This document shows, one piece after another, positions 32,701 through 44,184 of a DNA stretch of 64,000 nucleotides. Origin of the DNA: Helichrysum umbraculigerum. Lineage: Eukaryota > Streptophyta > Magnoliopsida > Asterales > Asteraceae. Both the position numbers and the translations under genes were made by a program. Within the stretch, counting starts at the first letter, position 1, and every line of letters starts with the position of its first letter. The notes beneath the pieces were generated by a model. It was not told the DNA's origin and did not search any database. It saw nothing but the letters and a program-made list of their open reading frames with translations. The DNA is taken from positions 29,724,179 through 29,788,178 of the forward strand of contig CATIUR010000005.1 of the NCBI GenBank assembly GCA_949592205.1, read 5' to 3'.

Positions 32701-33746
32701 TTTTCTAATGGCTTGTGATTAGTAGTTTATGATTGTAAGGTTGAGTTGAAATAACTTGTTGCTAAGAATAGATTTTGATGTCTTACCAGTTTAATAGTAT
32801 ATAAATTCTAACTTGATGGTTAGTTAGAGTTTGAAGACAAATATTAAAGTACTGATAGGTGTACTGGAATGTATAATCACTAGTGTTGTGATTATTGTTT
32901 GAGCAGTAGTTGTTGTCGACTTTGATGTTGTTGACAATTGATAGGTAGTAATGAAAGGAATTACAAGTGGAAATAAGTCAATGCAGAGGTTGGTTGATTG
33001 TAGGTAAGATTGATTGTAGTACTTTTGTTGATTGAGCAAAGTACTTGTTGATTGTAGTTTTACCTACTGAGTGTGACCTCTGCTTTGCTTATTAAGGTGA
33101 TATGAATCTGTATTACTTTTAAGTAAAGAATTTCATATGCTCGAAATGATATGTGAACATTATAGGTTGTACAAAAGAGCATAGGTATGAAACTTTTGGA
33201 TGAAAAGCTGACCTAGATTTGAATTTCAGATCTTTGATGGTAAAGACTTAAGATTGTGATCTGTATATTAGACTGATTGTTGGTCGTGAGCTGAATTATA
33301 TTTCAATGTTGCTAGGTACATTGGGGTTTAATAAACACTATTGTTGGGATATTGTTGCTGCTGTTTTATTGTTAACAGTGATGAACAGTGAGAATAGGTT
33401 AAAGATTTTAGCATGTTGCTAATTTCGGGTTGCATAAACCTATTAAGTAATGTTAAGTTTTATTTGTTGATTAAGTGATTGTAGGTTTCACTTGTTAAAG
33501 TAAGTGTTTGTCTATAAGATATATCTGATTGATGATATTGATTAGATGCACTGTATGTGTGCATAGGAAAAGATAGAAGCATGTACATTTGGATATGTGC
33601 ATGTGGAAAGAATTCAAACAGTCTAAGTATAGTTGTAAGTTGCTATTGAGGACAAATGTATGTTAAGATATATGTGATTATATCACATTAGTTAGATTGA
33701 TTGAGGTTAGATTTCGGGGACGAAATCTCTTTAAGGGGAGGAGAGT
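29751..33746 (+). other. LARD-2 internal region, non-coding
   Basis: About 4.0 kb without recognisable gag or pol. It aligns in long blocks with the LARD-1 interior but has a tandem duplication of about 117 bp (31304-31420 and 31421 to about 31537, unit beginning TGGCTTGTATG) that is single in LARD-1. It ends in the palindrome ATTTCGGGGACGAAAT and a polypurine tract (33732-33745). Confidence 0.8.
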
Positions 33747-35824
33747 TGTAACATCCTCGAAATGGACCTAGTTGTGTTATATTATTTCTTGATTTAAATT
33801 AGTATTTAAATGTGTTTGGAAATAATATTGTTTGAATTAGTGAAATAATTGGAATAGGAGTCGAATATTCCAATGTGATAAGTGAATTATTAATTGTTGT
33901 AAATTAATATAGTTGACGGTACAATAAAATGTTTGGACTCGCAAATGGTTTTCGGGTTCCAGACTATATATTGAGATGGGGTATTAAATTATACCCGTAT
34001 ATTGAAGGCGGTTTATGTGATGCCGACTATATATGTACTTTCCTATTTAGGAAAGTTATTTATTTTCATTTTAAAACTTACAGAAACTCTCAGAAAAACC
34101 TCCAAATCAAACTAGAAATCAAATTAGGAAGTGGTGATTCTCGTGAAACTTCACCATGGTCAGATTATCATCAGTCTATTCTTCAAAAAGTAAGTGTTAT
34201 TATGTATTTAAGAATTTGATTTTTGATTGAAATTTAGTGAATTGATGATTTGGAAGAATTGGATGTTAGAAACATGTTATAAAGGTTTTATGATGATTAT
34301 GTGATGTTATTTGAGTTGTTTATAACATTAGAACTGAGTTTGATAAGCTTGATTTATCAAAAATGGTTTTGAATTCGGAGCTGGGCAATTACAGGGATGA
34401 AGCTGAGCTGAAAGACGCTCAAACGCGATCCCAGAACCCTAGCCAGGATCGCGTTCGTTAGTTATAAAAGGAATTAGACGAGTTTTGTTCTTGGGAACGC
34501 GATCCCAAGAATTTATCCGGATCGCGTTGCTTAGTTATAATTTGTCACAGAATGATTTTACAAAGAGGAACGCGATCCCACCATTGTTTTCTGGATCGCG
34601 TTTGTCAGTACTTTTTGTAAATTTTCAAAAGTGCATAAGTGTTTAGTAGTGATTTTTGCCACGGAAAAATTGACAAATTGTCTTTAAACTTGGATTGGGC
34701 TGAAATTTACATGGTCACTCGAAAACGGCCCACTGATCAAAGCTATATACTATAGCCTAGTCAGTTTTTGGCCATTCGGGGTCATTTAGGGGTCGAAAAT
34801 GGCATTTTACAGTTTTTGGACCTTAATTCGGGACTTTTTGATTATGTTCCGAATTGAACTTTTGTTGCTGTGATCTTAGGGATCACTTGATACATGTAAT
34901 TATGTTATGATTGTGTAACGATGTTAATTACATAAGTATTATCAGTTGATACAAGTTACTAACTCATTGTTTATTGATTGTATTCTCAGATGTGTAGAAG
35001 GCTCAGTAATATTAGACTTCTGAGCTTGCAGCTGAGGTGTCGGTGAGTGGATCTGTAACCTCAGTGTAATTTAGTTGTAATGATTTGATTTACAACAAGA
35101 AATTTATAGTATTACTTTGATATGATGCATCTGTTGAGATATCTTGCTATGATAGTTTAAATAGTTGCTTACTTGGCTGATTGAGCTAATCTGTAAGATT
35201 CTGAGGTCAACTTGATTTGATGGTTGGGCTTGTTGTTGTTGTAGACGACAGGAGATCTCGGAAACTTGAAATGTTGGTTTAGAGATCTAGGTCGTGTGTG
35301 ATCGACAACAAGTTATCGGTAGATCGGTATGGGCCAATACAGATGATTGATAAGAGTTCCTTGAGTGCCAAACCGGTATTAGGGTGTCTCAGGGACCACC
35401 GATCCTCATGATGTTGCGTGTATGACATTGATTGGATGTCGAGTGATTGATTGATTTTCTATTTATTGTAATTTGATGTAAAAAGATTGTTATGCTAGGT
35501 TGGACTGTTGATTATAGTTTCATTCACTTAGCTTTATGCTAACTCCACCACAGTTTTTCCTGCAGGTTGTAATAGATGGGACATATTGGGCAGGGCAGGA
35601 AGTGTTTTGACTGGATGGAATGTTTGACAGGCTTTTACTCTGATGTTATTTTGATAACTAAAGAGACGTTTTGAATTATATAACACCGAGTTTGTTGAAA
35701 TGTCATGTATTTAGTTTGAAAAAGTTTATTGACATTTTGAGTACATTGACAGTATGTTTTAAATATACGCTTCCGAGTCGCCATTATTATATTAATTGTT
35801 TATAATGAAACGAGGGGTGTTATA
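33747..35824 (+). repeat. LARD-2 3' LTR
   Basis: 2078 bp, the same length as the 5' copy, with about a dozen substitutions; ends GTGTTATA next to the CTTTG duplication. Confidence 0.92.
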
Positions 35825-35829
35825 CTTTG

Positions 35830-37803
35830 CATTAAAACACAACCCAAACCCGAATATGAAGCGTCGCAATACACCACAAAATCATCAGTACCTTCTGGTA
35901 ATGCTAAAATCGGTGTCTGACACAACAATTGTTTCAATGTCAGAAAAGCTTGCTCCTGTTGATCAGTCCACACATACTTCTCCTCTTTACGGGTTAACTT
36001 AGTTAACGGACCGGCTATCTTAGAAAAATCTTTGATAAATTTCCGATAATATCCCGCTAACCCAAGGAAACTCCTTATCTCAGAGACAGATTTCGGCGCA
36101 TTCCAATTCATCACAGCTGCAACTTTTGATGGATCCACTTTCACACCATCTTGACAAATTATATGACCCAAAAACTGGACTTCTCTAATCCAGAATTCAC
36201 ATTTGGAAAACTTTGCATACAACTGTTCTCGTCTCAATGTTTCAAGAACCAATCTCAAATGCATGGCATGCTCAGTTTCAGATTTCAAATAAATAAGTAT
36301 ATCATCAATGAAAACAATCACGAATTTATCCAAAAATGGTCGACACACACGGTTCATCAAATCCATAAATACTGCTGGAGCATTTGTCAAACCAAAAGGC
36401 ATAACCAGAAATTCATAATGCCCATACCTGGTTCGGAAAGCAGTTTTAGGTATATCTTGTTCACTAACACGGACCTGATGATAACCCGACCTCAAATCAA
36501 TTTTTGAGTATACCGAAGAACCTTGTAACTGATCAAATAAATCATCTATTCTGGGCAATGGATATTTGTTCTTCACAGTCCTCTTATTTAGTTCCCTATA
36601 ATCAATACACATCCGCAGTGACCCATCTTTCTTTTTCACGAACAACACTGGTGCACCCCACGGTGAAGAACTAGGTCTGATAAAACCTTTATCCAACAAC
36701 TCCTGAATCTGATTCATCATTTCACGGATTTCCGAAGGAGCTAACCTATAGGGAGCTTTAGCAATCGGCGATGAACCCGGAACAAGATCAATTCTGTATT
36801 CTACTTCCCTAACTGGTGGTAACCCAGGCAATTCATCGGGAAACACATCGGGGTACTCACAAACCACAGGAACATCCGAAACAGTTTTCCTTTCTAATTT
36901 GACATCGACTACATAGGCTAGGTATGACTCACAACCTTTTGACAATGACTTCCTAGCTTTCATCAACGAAATCAAAGGAATAGCTACACCATCCCGTTCT
37001 CCTCGAGCCACAACATATGACCCTTCGGAGATTGGGATCCTAACCAACTTCTGGTGACAATCAATACTAGCCTTATTGTGACTCAACCAATCCATACCAA
37101 TTATTACATCGAAACTAGAGATTGGCATCAACAAGAAGGAAATAGGAAAAACGTGATCATTAATAGTAATATTAGCTCCAGTCACCGAGGTGGTAACATG
37201 AACTAACTTACCACTAACTATTTCTACTTCTATAGGCTTTGATATCACAGTAGGGGCTAATTTCAACTTATCACAAAATTGCACAGAAATGAAAGTACAA
37301 TTAGCACCCGAATCAAACAATACACGTGCAGGTACATAGTTTATAAGAAATGTACCCGTGATAACATCTTCAGTACGCACGGCCTCATCAACCGTCATCT
37401 GAAAAGCCCTACTAGTTGCTGGAGGAGGGTTCTTTCTTTTCTGACCGGAAGATCCTGAACTCCCGACCGAACCCGACCCCGTCGACCTTGCCTCCGGACA
37501 TTGACCAACCCTATGCCCTTCTTTCTTACAAGTCCAACAAACAAAATTTGGATAACGACAACTCTTTATCTCATGACCTAATTCACCACACTTCATACAT
37601 TTGTTTGTCTTAGCCGTACACGGACCATCATGCCGAGACCTACACGAACTACACCAGTTGGAACTATTAAAACTTCCCGAAGACCTACTTATTCCAACAA
37701 ATTTCTTACCACCGTGCCGATTCCCTTGCCATTTGGATTTATTCTTACCCTGACGATTCAGTTCTTGCTTTAGAGAAACTTGTATCCTTTCCTTGCCATA
37801 ATC
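35830..37803 (-). pseudogene. pol: Tekay zinc knuckles, protease, RT and start of RNase H
   Basis: The frame is open on the minus strand from about 37803 and runs into LARD-2. In order: two zinc knuckles (CMKCGELGHEIKSC, CWTCKKEGHRVGQC); retropepsin motif LFDSGANCTFIS; RT with the conserved LPGLPPVREVEY lead-in, MPFGLTNAPAVF and the catalytic FIDDILIYLKS; then the start of RNase H (VVYCDASYSGLGCVLMQ), where LARD-2 has inserted. The rest of pol resumes at 27652 in frame. Upstream it is out of frame with gag because of an indel near 37800. Confidence 0.92.
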
Positions 37804-38162
37804 TCAAACCTCTCAAATCACTATCAGCAGACCGCGCGAGGTTAAAAGCATGCGATAAATCCTTAGCCAATCTCACAACCGTACGGTAGTTATCCGGTAA
37901 AGCATCCACAAATTGTTCGATTTGAGTTTTCTCATCCGGAACCCATTGTTGAACGAACCTAAGCTTATCCGTAAACTGTGAAATCAATTCATCAATAGTC
38001 ATGTCATCCTTTAATCGAAGATTCACAAACTCTCTTCGAATCCTAGCAATATCAAAATCCGAACAGTATTGGTTACGAACAACTTGATGAAACTGAGACC
38101 AACTAATAGCTTCTTTCTGTTGTTGAGTGAAATGACCGGTAATGGAATCCCACCAAACCATG
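37745..38162 (-). pseudogene. gag: Tekay Gag, middle part, ending in a frameshift
   Basis: Retrotransposon gag domain (AISWSQFHQVVRNQYCSDFD, EQFVDALPDNYRTVVRLAKD) from the TR-GAG insertion point to the frame break. Near 37800 the gag frame shifts relative to the zinc-knuckle/protease frame and terminates at 37745; the shift looks like loss of one base. The N-terminal part of gag is at 47118-47562, and the two halves share the CCATG target duplication. Confidence 0.88.
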
Positions 38163-41095
38163 TGTAACAACCCCAAAATTAGGATCAATTTAAAATTTTC
38201 CTAATTACGTGTTTATTACTTGTATATAATATGAAATAGGATTATATACGTTATTTACTTTATATATATATATGGATGGAATATATATATATACGCGTAT
38301 ACGATTCGTACATATCGTATGAAACTACAATTGTACAAACTTGCGGACATTGGTAAAACAAATATTAAATAATGTTAAATTATTTAATTACCTTGACTAC
38401 TACTTTATATTATGTTTATAATATAACGAAAACGTACGTTTTAACCCAAACATTACCGAACTCTCCGAAAACTCGACCAACCGACAAAACAAAAACTAAG
38501 TTATGTTTTATAACTTGAAAACTAGTATTTTGATAAAATACTTCAACTTAATTATCGAGTATTATTTCGTATTTTAAAACGTATATTAAATCACGTATAA
38601 AATGATTTTAACGTTTAAACGACCGGGGAAACGAACACCGCACGGAGCGCAAACACGGAGGAGCAAAACTTGGTGAGACCACACCTTGGTGGCCCCACCC
38701 AAAACCGGCCAACAAGGAGGGGACATCACCCCCCTCCCTTTCTCACTTACACACACAATCACCATACTCCGTCACCTCCAATTTTCTTTCTAAACTCTCT
38801 CATCTCTCTCTCTAAATCGACACTCTCTCTCTCTAGAAAAACACCACTAAAACTCACCGGAAGCTAGGCCCGATTTGGAGGAAAGTGATCACGAGAACGA
38901 GGGCTATAACTACATCTTTTCGGATTTTCGTTTCGACAACTTTGTAAGTTTTCCGGCGACCCGAAACTTTTCCGATCACATTTATTTTGCTAGATTATTG
39001 TTTCCCTAACTTTATAATGTCCGAATATATAATCTAAACTCGTTTTTGAACACGTTAACGTAAATGTCGGTTTTGGTCATTTTAAAGAAAACGACACCAC
39101 AAACATTAAAAACGACTACCAATAGTTACTATGAACTCATTATAACATGTTAAAACTAGTATAAAAGTTCTAGACCCAACGGAAACCGGAAAATACGTTT
39201 TCGGAAACTTAAATTCCGAACAGACCTCTTGTGTCGCATCGGACCAAAATTCTGTGCGACACAACACTATGTCGCATGTTATGTCACACGTTATGTCGCA
39301 ATGTATGCGACACAACGCTTACGTCGCACAATATGTCGTATCACCTGCGACACAAAATTTACTTATCGCTTGATTGCGACACAACGACTATGTCGTATCG
39401 TTGTGTCGTACCCTTGTCTGCGACACAACCATTGTGTCGCATAAACACTAAATCAGAAACAAATCCATACGACACAGACCTTATGTCGCATACGGTCTGC
39501 GACACAAGCCTTGTGTCGCAGAAAGCCCAGATCAGAAAACAAAATATACTCTAAGTGTTAGAATCACTTTTCAACTACTAAATCAAATACGATGCTACTT
39601 ATACCTGAAAATGCTATACTTTTGAAAGTATACAACAACACTTGAATACGTGCAAGACTGTACAAAACTAACGTGAGATTTCACTCACACACGCGTACGA
39701 GATTACACTTGGAAATACTTAGGAGATTGCACTCCAACAAACTTACACTTGTACATTACACGGGATTGCATCCGATACGAACTTACAAGTTCACTCACTA
39801 GTTACGTGCTGGATTACACGTTAACTGATACGAACATACACTCGAATACTTACGAGGTTTCACTCGTACCCTTTGGGGTTTAAGCCCATTGGAACTTACG
39901 CAAACGATGCATGTTGTAATACAAACAAACGATCTTACGAGTATACTTTACAACTGTACAACTACTATGAATACATAATAATAATGGATGGAATTATTAT
40001 TATACACTGATAACAAACAGACCGTACAACTTTTATACAAACTACGATTTACAAACGAATACAAACGTACAAACAAACTAACGGACATTAACTAGTTTGG
40101 GAACAACTAGCATGGATACTTTACAAGTATTCCATTTACTTACTAAACCTTATGCGTATTAGGACGCTAAGGGTTGCTAGTTCGGGATACTACTTGCTTA
40201 CTTACTGCATTATCTGCCAGACTCAGGTGAGTCTTACAGCCCCTACTTTACTGTTTTTACTCAGGGGTGAGATGCATTACTGTTTTACATGAACACACAA
40301 AACTTACTTGCTGCCATGATTTACTTACTGTATGAGATTACGAATACGCCAACTGCATGAGTTTACGACTAATCCAATGAAATCCTCCTGAACCATAGTT
40401 GTTAGTTATGTGATAAGCGCGAGTTTTAGTATATGGATCCATATGGGACTGACAATCCCCGCCCGGGGTAGCACGCACTACCACGAACCGTTACTGTAGA
40501 AACGGGCGTTTCTTACTCGTTCCGTATGAATGTTTTGGATTACATTCATGAGGGGGTACCTATAATTACTGTACGTTAAGCTTCAACTATGGTGGCTCAT
40601 GGCAATTGTATCAAACGGTTAGCATAACCTGCAACCACCCACTTATTAAAACTTAAGTTAACGATGAGCATAACCTGTGATCGTTAATTACTGGCTGGCT
40701 ATGATTTACAAATACTACTTGTGTGTTCAAACTGTTTACTTACTTACAAACCTGTGAGATTCACCAACCTTTTTGGTTGACCGTTTTAGTAATGCTTCTC
40801 AGGTACACAGCATCAGTAGGGATGCCCAGCAGGATAAGCTTACTTAGCTCGAGTCGCATGCATTTACAAGCTTGGAGATTTTATTACATTACTTTTGTAC
40901 TAGTTGTTATGTATTAGAATCTCTAGGAAATTCACTTGAACTCGAGCTTGTATTTTGAAACTATTTATGTATTAATGTAATAACTTTTCGAACGTCTCAT
41001 TTAGAGTCGTTCACTGTATCCTTTGTGCTTGTGATTATTGATTAGTAACACCCAAAACGTCGCTTCCGCAAACTGTTAAATTTGGGGGTGTTACA
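38163..41095 (+). repeat. TR-GAG 5' LTR
   Basis: 2933 bp. It holds about 17 copies of TGCGACACAA or its complement TTGTGTCGCA at 39228-39524. The ORFs of about 65-107 codons inside it are repeated in the other LTR only because the LTRs are near-identical; I do not regard them as genes. Confidence 0.92.
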
Positions 41096-41098
41096 GAT

Positions 41099-41110
41099 TG
41101 GTATCAGAGC
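41099..41110 (+). promoter_or_regulatory. TR-GAG primer binding site
   Basis: TGGTATCAGAGC, four bases after the 5' LTR, complementary to initiator tRNA-Met. Confidence 0.85.
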
Positions 41111-41836
41111 CTAAGGTTATAGTGAACTAGGTTGCATTTAGTGGGCCTAGACTATGACCGTTAGGCAGTATTCCTCATTAGGTATAACTGGTTCAGGAAT
41201 TACAGCATACGAGTTTAATTTAACATAGCTTGATCAACTATGTACAATTAAATGAAGATGATGTGAGTTCTGAAAGGGGTTATGTTGAACCGGAATGCAT
41301 TAGCTGACTCTGACCTCGAGAGAACCGGGACTTTTACGTGATTGTGCTAGACACACACTAGGCGGTTATGTGTTATATATATATATACATAGGCCTCTTT
41401 CCCCGATACGATACTCTCTCTCGACCACTACGAAATTCACTTTCAAATTTTATCAAACAAACGACAACCCGACTCTCGTCGTTCCATCCTTATTCGATTT
41501 TTATAAATTCACGACTACCGACTTACGTCCGAAGACTTCCACACCGTTATAACTGACAACCATAGTTACTCGAACGTCCTTCGATATAAAGATCGAGACC
41601 TTGTTTTCATTTACTATTCCTACCTAATTCGACGTTTGTACCATTCTACAACGTACCCCACCGTACCGTTATATGTATCCCAATAAAATCATTTTCAACT
41701 CAAGTCTCCGTCAGACTTCAAATTATACAACCGATTTTTAACATAAAAATTTTATAACAAATGTATTTTTGGCAAACATGTTACAAAAATTTCTTACAAA
41801 ATGTTTTATAAAATTTTCAAAAATTTTGAAACTGTG

Positions 41837-41837
<1 letters not shown>

Positions 41838-41868
<31 letters not shown>

Positions 41869-41876
41869 TATTTATA
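41838..41876 (+). repeat. A(39) homopolymer in TR-GAG leader
   Basis: Thirty-nine A's on the sense strand in the leader, about 120 bp before the gag ATG. It is similar in length to the A-tract of the copia element at 20833. Confidence 0.9.
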
Positions 41877-41994
41877 ACCCACACACTTTGAACCAATTTC
41901 AACTGTTGACGAAATTTCTTTAAACGTACAAAATCATCACCACCATAATTCTTATTCAAATCCTCACATGTTCTTTATTATTGTTTCAAGGAAC

Positions 41995-43086
41995 ATGCCT
42001 CCTCGACGTCAAATCATGCTTACTGAAGCCGAAGTAGCGGGAATAATTGCCCGTAGCGTGGCTCAAGCCCTAGCTACCCGAACATCAACCCCTGGTAGCG
42101 AAGATACAGCTACTAATGGACCACAACCCAAAACCTGCACCTACAAGGATTTCCATAACTGCAAGCCGCTGAACTTTGCAGGAACTGAAGGAGCAATCGG
42201 TCTGATTCGATGGACCGAGAAAGTCGAATCAGTGTTCCTCATCTGCAACTGCAAGGAAGAGGATAAAGTTAAATTCGCCGCCAGCACCTTTTCTGACACC
42301 GCCCTTACTTGGTGGAACACTTATGCGCAAACGGTGAGCATTGCCGATGCTTACAAACTACAGTGGGATGAACTAAAGAATATGCTGAGGGGCGAATACT
42401 GCCCAAGAGATGAGCTGAAGCAACTAGAGTTAGAATTCTGGAATCACAAGATGCAGGGTGACGACATCACCGGATACACCAACCGCTTTCACCAGCTGGC
42501 ACTTTTGTGCCCATCCATGGTTGATCCTGAATACAAAAGGATCGAAAAGTACGTTGATGGACTTCCTGAGCGACTTCAAGACTTAGTTACTTCATCCAAA
42601 CCGGGAACCATTCAGAGCGCCATTCGCATGGCTCACGAACTAACGGCCAATTCTGTCCGCCGTGGCTCGACTTCAACCCCACCCGCGAATAACAAACGCA
42701 AATGGGAAGTAACCCCCCACTCATCCAACACTACCTCCGACAAAAAGCCTGCAACAGTCAATGCCAATGACTCAAAGGCTTACAAGGGGAGCAAGCCTTA
42801 CTGCTCCAAATGTAGCCGCCATCATAACGGCTCCTGTCCCTGCACTAAGTGCAAGAAATTCGGGCACCTGGCCCAAGACTGCCGAACCAGCCCCACTGGT
42901 ACTGATACTTCTGCACCCAAAACCTGCTATGAGTGCAACGGTACCGGGCACTTCAGGAAGGATTGCCCTAAGCTGAAACCCCGAACCAACAATACAAGGA
43001 GTAGAGCTTATGTAATCAATGCTAGGGAGGATGACCCAAATCCGAGACTCTGTGATTTACTCCACCCGGGTACGCTTATTCTTTGA
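41995..43086 (+). CDS. gag: TR-GAG Gag protein (363 aa)
   Basis: The ATG at 41995 (MPPRRQ, the usual Tekay-type Gag start) is preferred to the upstream in-frame ATG at 41968. The retrotransposon gag domain spans about residues 50-215 (STFSDTALTWWNTYAQ, LRGEYCPRDELKQLELEFWN, YVDGLPERLQDLV). A basic linker follows, then two CX2CX4HX4C zinc knuckles (CTKCKKFGHLAQDC, CYECNGTGHFRKDC) preceded by a CSKCSRHHNGSC half-finger. The protein ends about 25 residues past the start of what would be the protease region (RAYVINAREDD), so pol was lost exactly there. The ORF is undamaged, which suggests recent function in packaging its own RNA. Confidence 0.92.
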   Translation: MPPRRQIMLTEAEVAGIIARSVAQALATRTSTPGSEDTATNGPQPKTCTYKDFHNCKPLNFAGTEGAIGLIRWTEKVESVFLICNCKEEDKVKFAASTFSDTALTWWNTYAQTVSIADAYKLQWDELKNMLRGEYCPRDELKQLELEFWNHKMQGDDITGYTNRFHQLALLCPSMVDPEYKRIEKYVDGLPERLQDLVTSSKPGTIQSAIRMAHELTANSVRRGSTSTPPANNKRKWEVTPHSSNTTSDKKPATVNANDSKAYKGSKPYCSKCSRHHNGSCPCTKCKKFGHLAQDCRTSPTGTDTSAPKTCYECNGTGHFRKDCPKLKPRTNNTRSRAYVINAREDDPNPRLCDLLHPGTLIL

Positions 43087-43386
43087 CTACCCGAATATGT
43101 TTTCTCATAAATCTCTCGCTTAATGACTTATGTATAACTGTACTTTATTCTATGTGTTTTCTTTGATCCTAAGTACACAATAGGATTAGGAAACGACCGA
43201 CTACTGAAATCCCGACAACACAATTTGCCTTACACTTTAGATACAGTAACCCAAACTCCCTTCCCAATTATCTCACACTGGTTGAGACCGGGAGCTCGTA
43301 TGCTATTCGTTACTTTAAACAGATAATTTAATATAACTTCACTTACTTGAGGCAAATTCTTAAATAGAACACTTATTTCGTAGGAA

Positions 43387-44025
43387 ATGACAACTCACTC
43401 CGTCAACAACCCTACACTGCAAAATGAACTGCTCAGTGAGGAACCGAAGATGTTTCCTTACCTCCTCGAACTCGAGTGTGATACAGAACACTCCGCTGAA
43501 TCAGCAGCAGCACCTGCCCCTCCTGCTGCTCTAACTGCTGCAAATGCATCAGTTGATGAAACCTTGACTGCTGAATCAGTCAGCCACCTTAACCAAACTA
43601 TTGATTCGCTGCGAAAACAACTTACTGAAGCACGGGAAGACATTGAAGACCTACGACGAATTGCTTTCCAAAATGACATACGTATGCGTGAGTACGAGCT
43701 ACGTTTGGTAGCTTTAGAAAACCCTACTTCACCACCAATTTCACAAAGTACTCCTACTGAAGAGGATACCAACACTGACTGTACGTCACCTCCAGCAAAA
43801 AGGGTGAAGATTTCTCCCTTCAACTCTGCAGGAAACTACTTGGGAAAGAAACCATACTGTTCTAAGTGCACTCGGCATCATGAAGGACCGTGTACCTTAC
43901 CTATCGGTCGATGCAAGTCCTACCCTAAGAATACTAACTCCCTCAAGGCGAAACTCTGCTTCAACTGTGGGAATGCTGGCCATCTCAAGGCCAAATGTCC
44001 ACTACCTCCCGGCAACAAAATTTAG
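43387..44025 (+). CDS. TR-GAG second ORF: coiled coil, NLS-like patch and zinc knuckles (212 aa)
   Basis: Intact ORF from the ATG at 43387 to the TAG at 44023. The N-terminus is acidic and Ala-rich. Residues about 65-112 form a heptad-like coiled coil (LNQTIDSLRKQLTEAREDIE). A basic patch PPAKRVKISPF resembles a nuclear localisation signal. The C-terminus repeats the Gag nucleocapsid layout: CSKCTRHHEGPC then a CX2CX4HX4C knuckle (CFNCGNAGHLKAKC). No capsid domain is present. It lies about 300 bp after gag and before the purine tract. I read it as a nucleocapsid-like accessory protein, possibly a rearranged gag copy; its function is unknown. Confidence 0.75.
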   Translation: MTTHSVNNPTLQNELLSEEPKMFPYLLELECDTEHSAESAAAPAPPAALTAANASVDETLTAESVSHLNQTIDSLRKQLTEAREDIEDLRRIAFQNDIRMREYELRLVALENPTSPPISQSTPTEEDTNTDCTSPPAKRVKISPFNSAGNYLGKKPYCSKCTRHHEGPCTLPIGRCKSYPKNTNSLKAKLCFNCGNAGHLKAKCPLPPGNKI

Positions 44026-44149
44026 GGTACGTTACCACTTAACGATTACTTGCTTTCAAACACTGTAGGACCTACCCTACTACTGTAGGCTACTAGTACG
44101 TATTGTAGCTACCCGACGAATATCAAACTACCGATTACTACTTCGAACA

Positions 44150-44184
44150 AATTTCGGGACGAAATTTAATTAACAAGGGGAGAA
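44150..44184 (+). promoter_or_regulatory. TR-GAG polypurine tract with palindrome
   Basis: The imperfect palindrome ATTTCGGGACGAAAT and purine tract AAGGGGAGAA lie directly before the 3' LTR, as in the Tekay element and LARDs here. Confidence 0.8.

Larger units (their letters stand above)
27658..35824 (+). mobile_element. LARD-2: non-coding LTR retrotransposon in Tekay pol
   Basis: 8,167 bp; LTRs of 2078 bp each; target duplication CTTTG at 27653-27657 and 35825-35829. It is from the same superfamily of LTRs as LARD-1 (start TGTAACATCCTCGAAATGG, same PBS, same end GAGGGGTGTTATA), with a related 4.0-kb non-coding interior, but with a different GC-rich repeat motif in the LTR. It lies in the opposite orientation to its host Tekay element. 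The LTRs differ at about a dozen positions by eye. Confidence 0.92.

Noticed and set aside
39228..39524. CRISPR-like array of TGCGACACAA units
   Set aside because: Units are short, alternate in orientation and have irregular spacing; this is plant LTR sequence.
39229..39554. 71- and 107-codon ORFs in both TR-GAG LTRs
   Set aside because: They translate the TGCGACACAA repeat cluster; the composition is repeat-driven.
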